From: Candidatus Melainabacteria bacterium
GTDB lineage: Bacteria; Cyanobacteriota; Vampirovibrionia; Obscuribacterales; Obscuribacteraceae
Reading direction: 5' to 3'
DNA: 64,000 bases
Assembly (NCBI GenBank): GCA_017307165.1
Contig: JAFKGK010000007.1
Coordinates: 1 to 64,000 of the forward strand
Shown one piece after another: positions 50,146 to 58,835 of the stretch. The stretch's first letter is position 1; each line of letters begins with the position of its first letter. The notes beneath the pieces were generated by a model. The model was given only the letters and a program-made list of their open reading frames with translations, ran no database searches and was not told the DNA's origin. The position numbers and the translations under genes were made by a program.

Positions 50146-51486
50146 ATGGCAGAGAATGCAGCCAACACGATTGCCAAAGAACGGGTCTGCGACCTGGCTA
50201 CGCGCAATGGTGAACCCAGATGGCTCAAAGATTTGAGACTCAATGCCTGGGAAGCTTATTTAAAATTGCCTGCACCCAATCATCGTCACGAAGAATGGCA
50301 TAAGACCGGCATTGAAAAGCTCGATCTCAGCCAGTATGGTCTGCTCGAAGAAAGCAAGTCCGCTCCAGGCAAAGCCAGGGACAAGTCCGAGCTTGTGGCC
50401 AAATCTATAGAGGCTGCTGCTACTCTGACCCAGGGATATGGAGCGACTGGTACTTTTGTCGAGCTCGATGCCGAGCTTGCGAGCAAGGGCGTTATCTTTA
50501 AGTCCCTGTCCTCTGCCATCGAAGAAAATGAAGACCTGCTCAAGACTATTTTGACTGGCGACAAATACGTGCCTGAGAGTGATAAGCCCGACAAGTTTGC
50601 CTTGCTCAATCGCGCTTTGTTTCAAGGCGGAGTTCTGCTCTATGTACCTGCCGGAGTCGTGATCGACAAGCCTTTCGTTTTTAACGTCGATATGCCTGCC
50701 GTGGCTTCCAAGTTGGCGATTTTCCCTCGTGTGATCGTCATACTCGAGAGCAATGCCCAGGCCCAAGTCGTCACCGTATCTGGTGACCAGGCTGCGAGTG
50801 CCGACGGCGGTCTCTTTGTCGATATGCTCACAGAGGTCTATCTTGGAGCCAATGCCCGTCTATCGGGAGTCAACGTCGACAAGTTGAGCGATACCACTTA
50901 TCAGATGTCCAAGACTCGTACTCACGTAGAGCGTGATGCTCACTTTGACTATCTCACTTGCGGGCTAGGTGCCAAGCAGATCAAGAGCGATTTTGAGACC
51001 GTCATGGCTGGTCCTGGCTCCTACAGCAGGGTGCAGGGGCTTGTGCTGGGGTCCGGTAGCGAGCAGTACTCGTACAACACCACCCAGGCGCATAAAACTC
51101 CCAATGCTAGCTCCGATATCATTTTTAGAGTAGCGCTCAAGGACAAGGCTCAATCGATCTATCAGGGCAATGTACTGGTAGATAAGATCGCGCAAAAGAC
51201 CAGTGCTTTTCAGTCCAATAAAAACCTCCTGCTCGGTCAAAAGGCCAAGGCTGATTCGATCCCCAGGCTCGAGATCCTTGCCGATGACGTCAAATGCTCT
51301 CATGGTGCCACTGTCGGTCCTGTCGATCCAGAGCAGCTGTTTTACTTGCAGTGTCGTGGTTTGAGCGTACAAGAAGCTCAAGAATTTATCGTTTCTGGAT
51401 TTTTTGTCCAGGTCCTCGATACAGTCAATATCACCGGTGCGGCAGCCTGGATCGGCGAGTTGGTCGCGCAAAAGATCCATAGCTAG
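50146..51486 (+). CDS. sufD: Fe-S cluster assembly protein SufD
   Basis: 446 residues from the ATG at 50146 with GGGAG 11 bases upstream and AGGG closer; a TTG at 50128 is an alternative. The N-terminal helical part ('EPRWLKDLRLNAWEAYLKL') precedes a parallel beta-helix. The C-terminal motif 'KCSHGATVGPVDPEQLFYL' includes the conserved His. SufD pairs with SufB and is needed for iron entry. It lies 53 bases after sufB. Confidence 0.95.
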   Translation: MAENAANTIAKERVCDLATRNGEPRWLKDLRLNAWEAYLKLPAPNHRHEEWHKTGIEKLDLSQYGLLEESKSAPGKARDKSELVAKSIEAAATLTQGYGATGTFVELDAELASKGVIFKSLSSAIEENEDLLKTILTGDKYVPESDKPDKFALLNRALFQGGVLLYVPAGVVIDKPFVFNVDMPAVASKLAIFPRVIVILESNAQAQVVTVSGDQAASADGGLFVDMLTEVYLGANARLSGVNVDKLSDTTYQMSKTRTHVERDAHFDYLTCGLGAKQIKSDFETVMAGPGSYSRVQGLVLGSGSEQYSYNTTQAHKTPNASSDIIFRVALKDKAQSIYQGNVLVDKIAQKTSAFQSNKNLLLGQKAKADSIPRLEILADDVKCSHGATVGPVDPEQLFYLQCRGLSVQEAQEFIVSGFFVQVLDTVNITGAAAWIGELVAQKIHS

Positions 51487-51497
51487 TTGCACAGGTC

Positions 51498-51845
51498 ATG
51501 TATAAGATAGAGTCGATAGATCCAGCACAGATAAAAGAAGGCGAGGCTCGTGCCGTCGAGGTCCTCGGTGACTCGTCTGAGCCAAAATCTATTTTGCTCT
51601 GCCGTTGGCAGGGCGAGCTGCATGCCTTTGAAAATATCTGCTCGCACGATCACGCTCCTTTATGTAATATCGACCATGACGGCAAGCTCGAAACTGCCAC
51701 CATCAATGATGGACAAATCGAATGCCCACGGCATGGAGCGCGATTTGATGTCACTACCGGCCAGGCTATGTGCCTGCCTGCTATTGCCCCGATCGAGACC
51801 TATGGCATAAGAGTCAGCCAGGGCAAGATCGAACTGGATATATAA
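51498..51845 (+). CDS. Rieske-type [2Fe-2S] ferredoxin
   Basis: 115 residues with the two ligand pairs Cys48-x-His50 ('ICSHDHAPL') and Cys76-x2-His79 ('ECPRHGARF'), so a Rieske 2Fe-2S cluster is expected. It resembles the small NirD/BphF-type ferredoxins that pass electrons to oxygenases or reductases. Found between sufD and sufS, 11 bases after sufD; small Rieske proteins occur in some suf operons. It could supply electrons for cluster assembly, which is inference. Confidence 0.9.
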   Translation: MYKIESIDPAQIKEGEARAVEVLGDSSEPKSILLCRWQGELHAFENICSHDHAPLCNIDHDGKLETATINDGQIECPRHGARFDVTTGQAMCLPAIAPIETYGIRVSQGKIELDI

Positions 51846-51879
51846 AAATACCGACCTAAGATAAAAGCAAGTGAAAGAA

Positions 51880-53142
51880 ATGGCACAAACAAGCAAAGAC
51901 ATAGACAGTAAGACAGGCGAGATCAGAGCCGATTTTGCCATACTCGATCGAGTCATACACGGCAAAAAACTTGTCTACCTAGACAATGCCGCAACATCGC
52001 AAAAACCCAAAGCAGTAGTGGATGCGCTTGTCGATTACTACAACAATTACAATGCTAACGTGCATCGCGGTATCCACACAATGTCCGAAGAAGCCACTGC
52101 TGCCTACGAGGGAGTGCGGGAGACGATCAAGGGCTTTATCAATGCTGTGGATACCTGCGAGGTGATCTATACGCGTGGCACCACAGAAGGTATCAATCTC
52201 GTTGCTCAGACCTGGGGGCGGATCAATATATTGCCGGGAGACGAGATCGTCCTCTCGCCTATGGAGCATCATTCAAACCTGGTGCCGTGGCAGGTCCTCG
52301 CAGCCGAGCGCGATGCTCGTCTGGTATTTCTCAAGCTCGATGATCAAGGCCGCATTGATATGGAGCACGCCAGTGCCACCATCAATGCCAAAACCAAACT
52401 CCTGGCTATTTCTCATATGTCCAATGTGCTGGGCACTATCAATCCCGTCAAAGAGCTCGCTCAGATGGCGCACGCGCATGGCGCGGTCGTCATCGCCGAT
52501 GGTGCGCAGTCGGTCCCGCATATGGCCTGCGATGTGCAAGATCTCGGTGTCGACTTTTTTGTTTTTTCATTTCACAAGATGCTCGGACCCACCGGTGTCG
52601 GCGTGCTCTGGGGCAAAAAGCAATTACTCGAAGCTATGCCTCCCTACCAATATGGTGGCGATATGATCGCCTCCGTGCAGCGTGAAAAGAGCCGCTATAA
52701 CCAATTGCCCTGGAAATTTGAGGCGGGTACTCCCAATGTCGCGGATGTCATCGCCGCCGGCAAAGCCATCGAATACCTGCAGACCCTCGGCATGGATTGG
52801 GTCAGAGACCATGAGGTCGAGCTCACGGCCTATGCCATGCAAAAGCTCGGCACTCTCAAGGGCATAGAGATCTATGGGCCTCGCGATGCCAAAGAGAGAG
52901 GCGGCGTTATTTCATTTAATATCAAGGGACTACATCCTCACGACCTGGGCCAGATCCTCAACGAGTCTGGCATAGCCATCAGAGCCGGGCATCATTGCTG
53001 CCAGCCTTTGATGAAAGATCTAGGCGTGATGGGCACGGCCCGGGCAAGTTTTTATATCTACAACACAAAGGCAGAAGTGGACGTCCTTGCCGCGGCCCTC
53101 TGCGAAGCAGACAAGGTTTTAGGCAATGTCGCTCTCAGATGA
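51880..53142 (+). CDS. sufS: Cysteine desulfurase SufS
   Basis: 420 residues from the ATG at 51880; GTG at 51871 is the alternative. Class II PLP cysteine desulfurase supplying sulfur. 'YLDNAATSQKP', PLP lysine in 'FSFHKMLGPTGVG' (about 229), 'ADGAQSVPH' and the active-site Cys in 'RAGHHCCQPLM' (about 368). Its 3' end overlaps sufU by 17 bases, in keeping with the SufS-SufU pairing seen in Firmicutes and others. Located 34 bases after the Rieske gene. Confidence 0.95.
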   Translation: MAQTSKDIDSKTGEIRADFAILDRVIHGKKLVYLDNAATSQKPKAVVDALVDYYNNYNANVHRGIHTMSEEATAAYEGVRETIKGFINAVDTCEVIYTRGTTEGINLVAQTWGRINILPGDEIVLSPMEHHSNLVPWQVLAAERDARLVFLKLDDQGRIDMEHASATINAKTKLLAISHMSNVLGTINPVKELAQMAHAHGAVVIADGAQSVPHMACDVQDLGVDFFVFSFHKMLGPTGVGVLWGKKQLLEAMPPYQYGGDMIASVQREKSRYNQLPWKFEAGTPNVADVIAAGKAIEYLQTLGMDWVRDHEVELTAYAMQKLGTLKGIEIYGPRDAKERGGVISFNIKGLHPHDLGQILNESGIAIRAGHHCCQPLMKDLGVMGTARASFYIYNTKAEVDVLAAALCEADKVLGNVALR

Positions 53143-53575
53143 TCTTTACCGGGAAACAATCCTCGATCACTATCACAATCCGCGCAACAATGGCACCATA
53201 GATGATGCCACGGCCAAGATCGAGGGCGTCAATCCTCTTTGCGGCGATGAGTTGACTCTTTATCTCAATGTGTCCGAGGACGGCAAGATCCAGGATGTCA
53301 AACTGCAGGCGCATGGCTGCTCGATCAATATGGCTTCCGGTTCGATGATGTCTGAGGCCGTGATGGGCCAGTCGGTGGAAAGGGCTAAGGAGATCATCGA
53401 GACTTTTAAGGAGATGATGCTCAATAAGGAGCAGGACGTACCGCTCGAGGACGATCTCGAAGATTTGGAAGCCCTGCGTGGAGTCAAAAAATATCCGGTA
53501 CGCATCAAGTGTGCGCTCTTGCCCTGGAATACCCTCTTGGACGGCCTGGCCGAAGCCTGCGCAGCTAAAAAGTAG
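53126..53575 (+). CDS. sufU: SufU-type sulfur-transfer protein
   Basis: 149 residues. Cys39 ('NPLCGDEL'), Cys65 ('HGCSINMA') and Cys129 ('IKCALLPW'), with Asp41, form the SufU zinc/persulfide site. The region between Cys65 and Cys129 holds an acidic stretch of about 20 residues that separates SufU from IscU. SufU takes sulfur from SufS. Overlaps sufS by 17 bases. Confidence 0.93.
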   Translation: MSLSDDLYRETILDHYHNPRNNGTIDDATAKIEGVNPLCGDELTLYLNVSEDGKIQDVKLQAHGCSINMASGSMMSEAVMGQSVERAKEIIETFKEMMLNKEQDVPLEDDLEDLEALRGVKKYPVRIKCALLPWNTLLDGLAEACAAKK

Positions 53576-53604
53576 TGACGATTGCAAATTTGGAGGCAAA
53601 TATC

Positions 53605-53916
53605 ATGATGACGTCTTTGCAAGAGGATCTCGTCCTCGAAAATCTCCGCACCGTGGTAGACCCTGAGCTCGGCATCAATATCGTCGATCTTGGCCTGGTC
53701 TATGAGGTAAAAGTCGAAGACGGCAATGTAAAAGTCAAGATGACTCTGACCAGCCCTGGCTGCCCGATCGGGCCTGCGATCCAGGCTCAATGCCATGCGG
53801 CTGTAAAAAAATTGCCCTGGGCCAAGGACGTCCACGTACAATTAGTCTGGACCCCACGCTGGGATCCCAAGACCATGGCATCCGAAGACGCCAAGATGGA
53901 TCTGGGCATCCTTTGA
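53605..53916 (+). CDS. sufT: DUF59/SufT-family protein
   Basis: 103 residues from the ATG at 53605 (GGAGG 8 bases upstream); the open frame begins with GTG at 53575. MIP18/DUF59 fold: 'VVDPELGINIVDLGLVYEV' and 'MTLTSPGCPIGPAIQAQ' with the conserved Cys. SufT helps Fe-S protein maturation. Last gene of the suf operon proper. Also resembles the N-terminal domain of the Mrp protein at 54972. Confidence 0.9.
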   Translation: MMTSLQEDLVLENLRTVVDPELGINIVDLGLVYEVKVEDGNVKVKMTLTSPGCPIGPAIQAQCHAAVKKLPWAKDVHVQLVWTPRWDPKTMASEDAKMDLGIL

Positions 53917-53939
53917 TTTTTGGACTGCGATAAAGACAA

Positions 53940-54866
53940 ATGCATAAGCCAGTTATTCATGACCATGACGGACACGTAGACGATCTGATCAGCTGCATGC
54001 TCTTGTGGCTAGCGCCCGAGATAGACCTGCAGGCGGTTGGTATCACCAATGGTGATTGCTATGCCAACGAGATCTTTGATGCCACTCTCAAAATGGCTAC
54101 TTACCTTGATCTCGAAGGGCCTGAGATCTCCGTTACCGAAGACGAGGTGCCCAATCCTTTTCCCGATAACTGGCGCAGAGAGTCCTTTATCATCAATGAA
54201 CTGCCGCTCTTTCGCGACAATCTCTTTAAAAAGACCTACCAGCATGGTCGGCCGCGTCGCAATGAAGCCGTTTTTGCTGATTGTCTCGCCAACAGCAAAC
54301 AACCTTTCACCTTTGTGACGACCGGGCCTCTGACCAATGTCGCGCGGCTTTTGGCAAGCAATCCCGAGGTCAAAGATAAAATAAAAGAATTTATCATTAT
54401 GGGAGGCGCGGTCAACGTCAAAGGCAATGTCGAAGAAAGTGGTCATGACGGCTCGGCCGAATGGAATGTCTACGCTGATGCCGCAGCCTTTAAGGCCGTG
54501 GTGGAGAGCCGCATTCCGATCAAACTGATTACTCTGGATTTGACCAACGAATTGCCGGTAACTAAAGAATTTCTCGACAGATTGGCAGCACAAGGGGAGA
54601 CCAGCAAGGCTTCGGCTCTCGCCCACAAACTGTGGTCTTTGGTTAAAGGCTTTGATTATTACTTTTGGGATACCATTACCGCTGCCTGCGCTATTGATCC
54701 CAATCTCTTTACCTTTCGTGAGGTCAAGCTCGATGTTTCGGTCTCGGGCAAAAGCACAGGGCGGACCAATGCCTCGCTCTTTGGCGGTCGCAAGGTCCAG
54801 GTGGCAAATCAGATCAACAAAGAAGGCTTCGAAAATCTCATATTAGCGACACTGGCTCTGCGTTGA
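53940..54866 (+). CDS. Nucleoside hydrolase family protein
   Basis: 308 residues of the inosine-uridine hydrolase fold. The N-terminal calcium motif reads 'HDHDGHVDDLIS' (DxDxxxDD), the usual form being DTDxGxDD. 'FVTTGPLTNVARLL' and 'FIIMGGAVNVKGN' are family strands, and 'EWNVYADAAAF' matches the 'EfNi..DPeAa' region. It should split ribonucleosides into base and ribose, although the substrate is unsure. It sits 23 bases after sufT, between Fe-S genes, where no obvious link exists. Confidence 0.84.
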   Translation: MHKPVIHDHDGHVDDLISCMLLWLAPEIDLQAVGITNGDCYANEIFDATLKMATYLDLEGPEISVTEDEVPNPFPDNWRRESFIINELPLFRDNLFKKTYQHGRPRRNEAVFADCLANSKQPFTFVTTGPLTNVARLLASNPEVKDKIKEFIIMGGAVNVKGNVEESGHDGSAEWNVYADAAAFKAVVESRIPIKLITLDLTNELPVTKEFLDRLAAQGETSKASALAHKLWSLVKGFDYYFWDTITAACAIDPNLFTFREVKLDVSVSGKSTGRTNASLFGGRKVQVANQINKEGFENLILATLALR

Positions 54867-54971
54867 TGCGGTTAAAGACCAGATCGTCCTAAGTTTTTAT
54901 TAGCAATAGGCTCATGAGGGGCCTGTTTGGCTATCATTAGGGCAGTTACTACACTGTCGGTGGTCACTTTT

Positions 54972-56048
54972 ATGTTTGGAACTAAAAAAGACAAGCTCAC
55001 TGAAGAGCAAGTCAAACAAGCCCTGTCCAAGGTCATGGACCCGGACCTCAATATCGATGTCGTCACACTCGGCATGATCTCCGATATCAAGATCGATGGA
55101 GACAAGGTCCACTTTAAGCTCACTTTGACCACTCCTGCCTGCCCGGTCAAAGAAAAGATGGAGACCGATTGCAAAGAAGCCGTGGCTGCTTTGCCAGGCG
55201 TCCAAGAGGTCACCATGGAATCTACGGCTAGCGTCGCCGGCCTCAAGAAGGCTAATGGCAAAGAGCCTGTCCCTGGCATCAAGCACATCATTGCCGTTAC
55301 CTCAGGCAAGGGTGGTGTGGGCAAGTCGACCGTATCCGTCAACCTGGCCTGCTCGTTGGCCAAGCTCGGAGCCAAGGTCGGTCTGCTCGACGCTGATGTT
55401 ACTGGTCCCAATATCCCGCTCATGATGGGTGTCGAAGGGTTTGAACCCCAGGCCAAGGAAAATAGGATTCTTCCCGCTATCAACCATGGCGTCAAATGCA
55501 TTTCCATGGCCTTCTTTGTCTCTCAAGACACTCCTCTCATCTGGCGTGGACCCATGCTGGACAAAGCGATCAAGCAGTTTTTGCGCGACGTCGAATGGGG
55601 CGAGCTAGATTATCTAATCGTCGACATGCCGCCTGGCACCAGTGACGCCCAGATCTCGCTCGTACAGACGACCGATGTGTCCGGCGGCGTGATCGTCACC
55701 ACTCCTCAGGATGTGGCCCTGCTCGATGGCCGCAAGGGACTGTCGATGTTTCAACGCATGGAGGTCAAAATCTTTGGCTTCGTCGAAAACATGTCGTACT
55801 TTCAACCCAAGGGCTCGTCAGAGCAATATGAGATCTTTGGCCGTGGTGGTGGTAAAAAACTCGCCGAAGAATACAGTGTGCCGTTTCTTGGCGAAGTACC
55901 CATCGATCCGGATGTGCGTATAGGTGGAGATATTGGTACGCCTATCTCGATCTCCCAGCCAGACTCTCCAGTTTCGCAAGCATTTTTGGAAATAGCTAAA
56001 AATGTGGCAGCTCAGATCAGTATCCATGCCCTGACCAATGGTTCCTGA
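54972..56048 (+). CDS. Mrp/ApbC-family Fe-S carrier ATPase
   Basis: 358 residues from the ATG at 54972, which fits the family start; a TTG at 54927 with GAGGGG upstream is possible. N-terminal DUF59 domain (about 10-95, 'VMDPDLNIDVVTLGMI') and a P-loop NTPase: 'TSGKGGVGKSTVSVN' (about 118-132), 'LLDADVTGPNIP', 'IVDMPPGTSDAQ'. The C-terminal CxxC cluster motif is absent: 'VENMSYFQPKGSSEQYE' has no Cys. Similar Cys-less forms occur in cyanobacterial Mrp proteins. Mrp likely acts as Fe-S carrier or maturation factor. A terminator follows. Confidence 0.88.
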   Translation: MFGTKKDKLTEEQVKQALSKVMDPDLNIDVVTLGMISDIKIDGDKVHFKLTLTTPACPVKEKMETDCKEAVAALPGVQEVTMESTASVAGLKKANGKEPVPGIKHIIAVTSGKGGVGKSTVSVNLACSLAKLGAKVGLLDADVTGPNIPLMMGVEGFEPQAKENRILPAINHGVKCISMAFFVSQDTPLIWRGPMLDKAIKQFLRDVEWGELDYLIVDMPPGTSDAQISLVQTTDVSGGVIVTTPQDVALLDGRKGLSMFQRMEVKIFGFVENMSYFQPKGSSEQYEIFGRGGGKKLAEEYSVPFLGEVPIDPDVRIGGDIGTPISISQPDSPVSQAFLEIAKNVAAQISIHALTNGS

Positions 56049-56110
56049 TGCCCTATTTTTTGGGTCTAGCTTAAGGCGGACTTTTTAGGCGGCAATTAAA
56101 TAAATGAGCA

Positions 56111-56147
56111 AAAAGGGCCGGCACTGGATATGGTGCCGGTTCTTTTT
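56111..56147 (+). terminator. Intrinsic terminator after mrp
   Basis: CCGGCAC (56118-56124) pairs with GTGCCGG (56133-56139) and the stem extends by G-T and A-T pairs; TTCTTTTTG follows. It ends the suf-nucleoside hydrolase-mrp region. Confidence 0.87.
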
Positions 56148-56221
56148 GTGATATCTTTGCTCGTATAGCCGATAATCTTGAACGGCATTGATCCGCTACC
56201 CATCGACCCTATATACGGTGC

Positions 56222-57931
56222 ATGCTAAAACATATAAGCATTAGAGATTTTGCTCTGATCGAGTCCACCGCAGTCCAATGGACGCCTGGGCTCAATGTCT
56301 TGACTGGCGAGACCGGTGCAGGCAAGTCCATCTTGATGGACGCTCTCGATGGAGTGCTCGGGGGGCGCCTCAATGCCTCCGTCATCAGAGCCGGCAAGGA
56401 TAAGGCTTATCTGGAGGCGACTTTTGAGACCAATGCACAGGTCGTAGCCTGGCTCAAGGCGCAAGAATTGATCGACCAACAAACAGACGAAGTCGTGATT
56501 GCTCGCGAGATCGGCAAGTCCGGGAGCAAGATAAGAGTCAATGGGACCTTGATCAATCAGCAACTCATTACCGAGCTGCGTGCTTTGATGATCACATTTC
56601 ATGCGCAGCATGAGGCGCGCACCCTGATGGCTCCTCATCTTCAGCTAGACCTGCTCGATTCTCTGGGTGGCGATGGCCATCGCAAGCAGCTGGAGGGTAT
56701 GGCTACTCTATATGCTCGCAAAAGAGACCTGCAAACCCGTATCGAATCAATGAAAATGTCCGAAGAAGAGCGCGCTCGCAAGCTCGATTTTGGCCAATTT
56801 CAATTAGAAGAGCTCAATGCTGCTCAACTGCATGATCCCGATGAAGACGAGCAGATTGCACGCGAAGTCTTGATCCTCGCTAATGCCATCGAGCTCAAGG
56901 AGCAGGCGGACGCGGCCCAGGCTTATCTAAACGGAGATGGGGATGCCAACGTTGACGAGTCTACCTGTGCCGTAGACCTCGTACAAAAAGCTCTGGTAGA
57001 GATAGAGAGAGCGCTCAAATATGACCCTGTTGCCCTGGATCTGATACATGAGTCCATGACCGGTGCTCTTGCTGCGCTACAAGAGTCGGCGACCGCTATT
57101 CGGAGGTACAAGGACAGTCTGGATACCGATCCGGAGACTCTGCAGTCGATGCAAGATCGTCAGGCGCTGTTATCGACGATCAAACGCAAATATGGTCCTA
57201 GCCTGGCTGACGCCGTCGCCAGACGCGATACGCTGTCACAGGAGCTCGAGGAGCTACAAAATAGCCTGGCCAATGCGGATGCTCTGCAAGCCGAGCTGGA
57301 CGATCTGTCTCAGTCTGCAAGCGACCTGGCCCTCATCATCAGGAGCACCCGTCAAGATCTTGCCAGAGGGCTATCTAAAGAGATCCAAAAGGAGCTGGCT
57401 GATCTAGGCATGGAAAAATGCCGTTTTGAGATCAGCTTTAGCCAATTGGCCAATGTGACCGCCGACGGTGCCGACAAGATTGAGTTTTTGATTGCACCCA
57501 ATCCTGGGCAACCCGCTATGCCGCTTGGCAAGATAGCCTCGGGCGGCGAATTGTCTCGCATCATGCTCTCGCTCAAGACCATTTTTGCCAATGCCGATAA
57601 GGTGAGTACAGTGGTTTTTGACGAGATCGATACCGGACTGTCTGGACGAGTGCTCAATGCGGTGCGAGACAAGCTCTTACGTCTTTCTCGCTCGCATCAG
57701 ATACTCTGTATCACTCACCAGCCAATTGTGGCTTCGATTGCTGACAACTATTTAGAAGTAAAAAAAGAACACTTGAACGACCAGACCACTGTGACCGTGG
57801 TTGCATTGGATGATGACAAGCGTCTCAAGTCTCTAGCCGCCATGGCTTCTGGCAATGCCGACGAGGCAGCATCTTTGAGCTTTGCCAGATCGCTCGTGGA
57901 GCAGGCAACTCAGGCCAGATCCATTTCGTGA
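56222..57931 (+). CDS. recN: DNA repair protein RecN
   Basis: 569 residues. An SMC-like ATPase needed for double-strand break repair. Walker A 'LTGETGAGKSILMDAL' (about 27-42), the RecN/SMC signature 'ASGGELSRIMLSLK' (about 439-452), Walker B 'TVVFDEIDTGLSG' and 'QILCITHQPIVASIADNY'. Coiled-coil arms at about 145-220 and 300-390. Standard length. ATG at 56222. Confidence 0.94.
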   Translation: MLKHISIRDFALIESTAVQWTPGLNVLTGETGAGKSILMDALDGVLGGRLNASVIRAGKDKAYLEATFETNAQVVAWLKAQELIDQQTDEVVIAREIGKSGSKIRVNGTLINQQLITELRALMITFHAQHEARTLMAPHLQLDLLDSLGGDGHRKQLEGMATLYARKRDLQTRIESMKMSEEERARKLDFGQFQLEELNAAQLHDPDEDEQIAREVLILANAIELKEQADAAQAYLNGDGDANVDESTCAVDLVQKALVEIERALKYDPVALDLIHESMTGALAALQESATAIRRYKDSLDTDPETLQSMQDRQALLSTIKRKYGPSLADAVARRDTLSQELEELQNSLANADALQAELDDLSQSASDLALIIRSTRQDLARGLSKEIQKELADLGMEKCRFEISFSQLANVTADGADKIEFLIAPNPGQPAMPLGKIASGGELSRIMLSLKTIFANADKVSTVVFDEIDTGLSGRVLNAVRDKLLRLSRSHQILCITHQPIVASIADNYLEVKKEHLNDQTTVTVVALDDDKRLKSLAAMASGNADEAASLSFARSLVEQATQARSIS

Positions 57932-57946
57932 TTGCTCGGCGATTTG

Positions 57947-57981
57947 TCTTTCATAATCTTTCATAACATAATCTTTCATAA
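57947..57981 (+). repeat. TCTTTCATAA repeat, three copies
   Basis: TCTTTCATAA occurs at 57947-57956, 57957-57966 and, after CATAA, at 57972-57981. The copies are exact. They lie between recN and the tRNA-Gln promoter. It may be slippage or a binding site. Confidence 0.7.
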
Positions 57982-57994
57982 AATCGAATCGGTG

Positions 57995-58024
57995 TTGACA
58001 CGAACGTATATGTTTAAATAGAAT
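57995..58024 (+). promoter_or_regulatory. Sigma-70 promoter of tRNA-Gln
   Basis: TTGACA (57995-58000), 18 bases, TAGAAT (58019-58024). Transcription would start near 58031, leaving about 37 bases before the mature tRNA. Confidence 0.65.
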
Positions 58025-58067
58025 CTTTGTCTTGGCTCGGCCACCATGTGGCTTGAGATCTTGAGAT

Positions 58068-58139
58068 TGGGGTGTCGCCAAGCGGTAAGGCAGCTGGTTT
58101 TGGTCCAGCCATTCCGAGGTTCGAATCCTTGCACCCCAG
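58068..58139 (+). tRNA. trnQ: tRNA-Gln (anticodon TTG)
   Basis: 72 bases. Acceptor TGGGGTG pairs fully with CACCCCA. The anticodon stem GCTGG/CCAGC encloses TTTTGGT with anticodon TTG (Gln). The T arm has GAGGTTCGAATCC. The discriminator is G at 58139 and no CCA is encoded (TTC follows). L25 follows 33 bases later and may share the transcript. Confidence 0.95.
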
Positions 58140-58172
58140 TTCTATTTTTTTATACAAATCAAGGTTATAGCA

Positions 58173-58739
58173 ATGGAAAAGATCAAGCTCAAAATCTCCA
58201 AGCGCGAGGAAAAAACTCCTAACCAGTTGCGCAGAGAAGGGCTCATCCCCGCCACCCTCTATGGTGCCAATGTGGCATCCGAGAGCGTCCAGCTCTGCGC
58301 CAAGGACTTTAGCAGATTGCCTGCTGGCGTCACTTCGCACATGCTCGAGCTCGACTACGAAGGCAAGGCTACCAATGCCATCATCCGCAAGGTCCAGCGC
58401 AAGTCCACCAAAGACTTTGTCTACAATATCGAGTTTTACAAGGTCGATATGCAGCGCAAGGTATCGATGTCTGTACCGCTCAGATTTGGCGGCATATCTG
58501 CCGCTGTACAAGCTGGTGGCAAGCTCGAAGAAAACTATCAAAACATCCAAATCGAAGTATTGCCTGATGCCATACCTGATGCAGTCGAAGTAGACCTCGG
58601 TATGCTCGATGGCAACAAGACTTCGATCCACTTTGCCGATCTCAAGCTAGCTGATGGCATCAAGTGCCTCAACCCTCTCGACGAAATCGTCATCAAGGTC
58701 AAGGCAGCCAAGGCTGTTAAAGAAACTCCAGGTAAATAG
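58173..58739 (+). CDS. rplY: 50S ribosomal protein L25 (CTC type)
   Basis: 188 residues: an N-terminal 5S rRNA-binding L25 domain ('LKISKREEKTPNQLRREGLI', 'IPATLYG') and a C-terminal CTC-type beta domain ('SMSVPLRFGGISAAVQAGGK', 'DAVEVDLGMLDG'). It binds 5S rRNA in the large subunit. The longer CTC form is common outside gamma-proteobacteria. ATG at 58173, right after tRNA-Gln. Confidence 0.92.
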   Translation: MEKIKLKISKREEKTPNQLRREGLIPATLYGANVASESVQLCAKDFSRLPAGVTSHMLELDYEGKATNAIIRKVQRKSTKDFVYNIEFYKVDMQRKVSMSVPLRFGGISAAVQAGGKLEENYQNIQIEVLPDAIPDAVEVDLGMLDGNKTSIHFADLKLADGIKCLNPLDEIVIKVKAAKAVKETPGK

Positions 58740-58750
58740 TCAGCTATTTG

Positions 58751-58786
58751 TTCTGATTGATAAACCAATTCTGATCGATAGACAAA
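58751..58786 (+). repeat. Two 18-bp imperfect tandem repeats
   Basis: TTCTGATTGATAAACCAA (58751-58768) and TTCTGATCGATAGACAAA (58769-58786) match at 15 of 18 positions. They lie between rplY and its terminator. No function inferred. Confidence 0.6.
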
Positions 58787-58788
58787 TT

Positions 58789-58822
58789 AAGAGCGGCTTT
58801 TTTAAAAAGCCGCTCTTCTTGT
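58789..58822. terminator. Terminator between rplY and the convergent histidine kinase gene
   Basis: AAGAGCGGCTTTTT and AAAAAGCCGCTCTT form a 14-bp stem around one T, rich in A/T at the loop side; the GC part is GCGGC/GCCGC. It can act in both directions. Confidence 0.8.
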
Positions 58823-58835
58823 TTCGGGGCCAATC

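Noticed and set aside
54009..54626. 205-codon minus-strand frame over the nucleoside hydrolase gene
   Set aside because: Shadow of a clear family protein on the plus strand.
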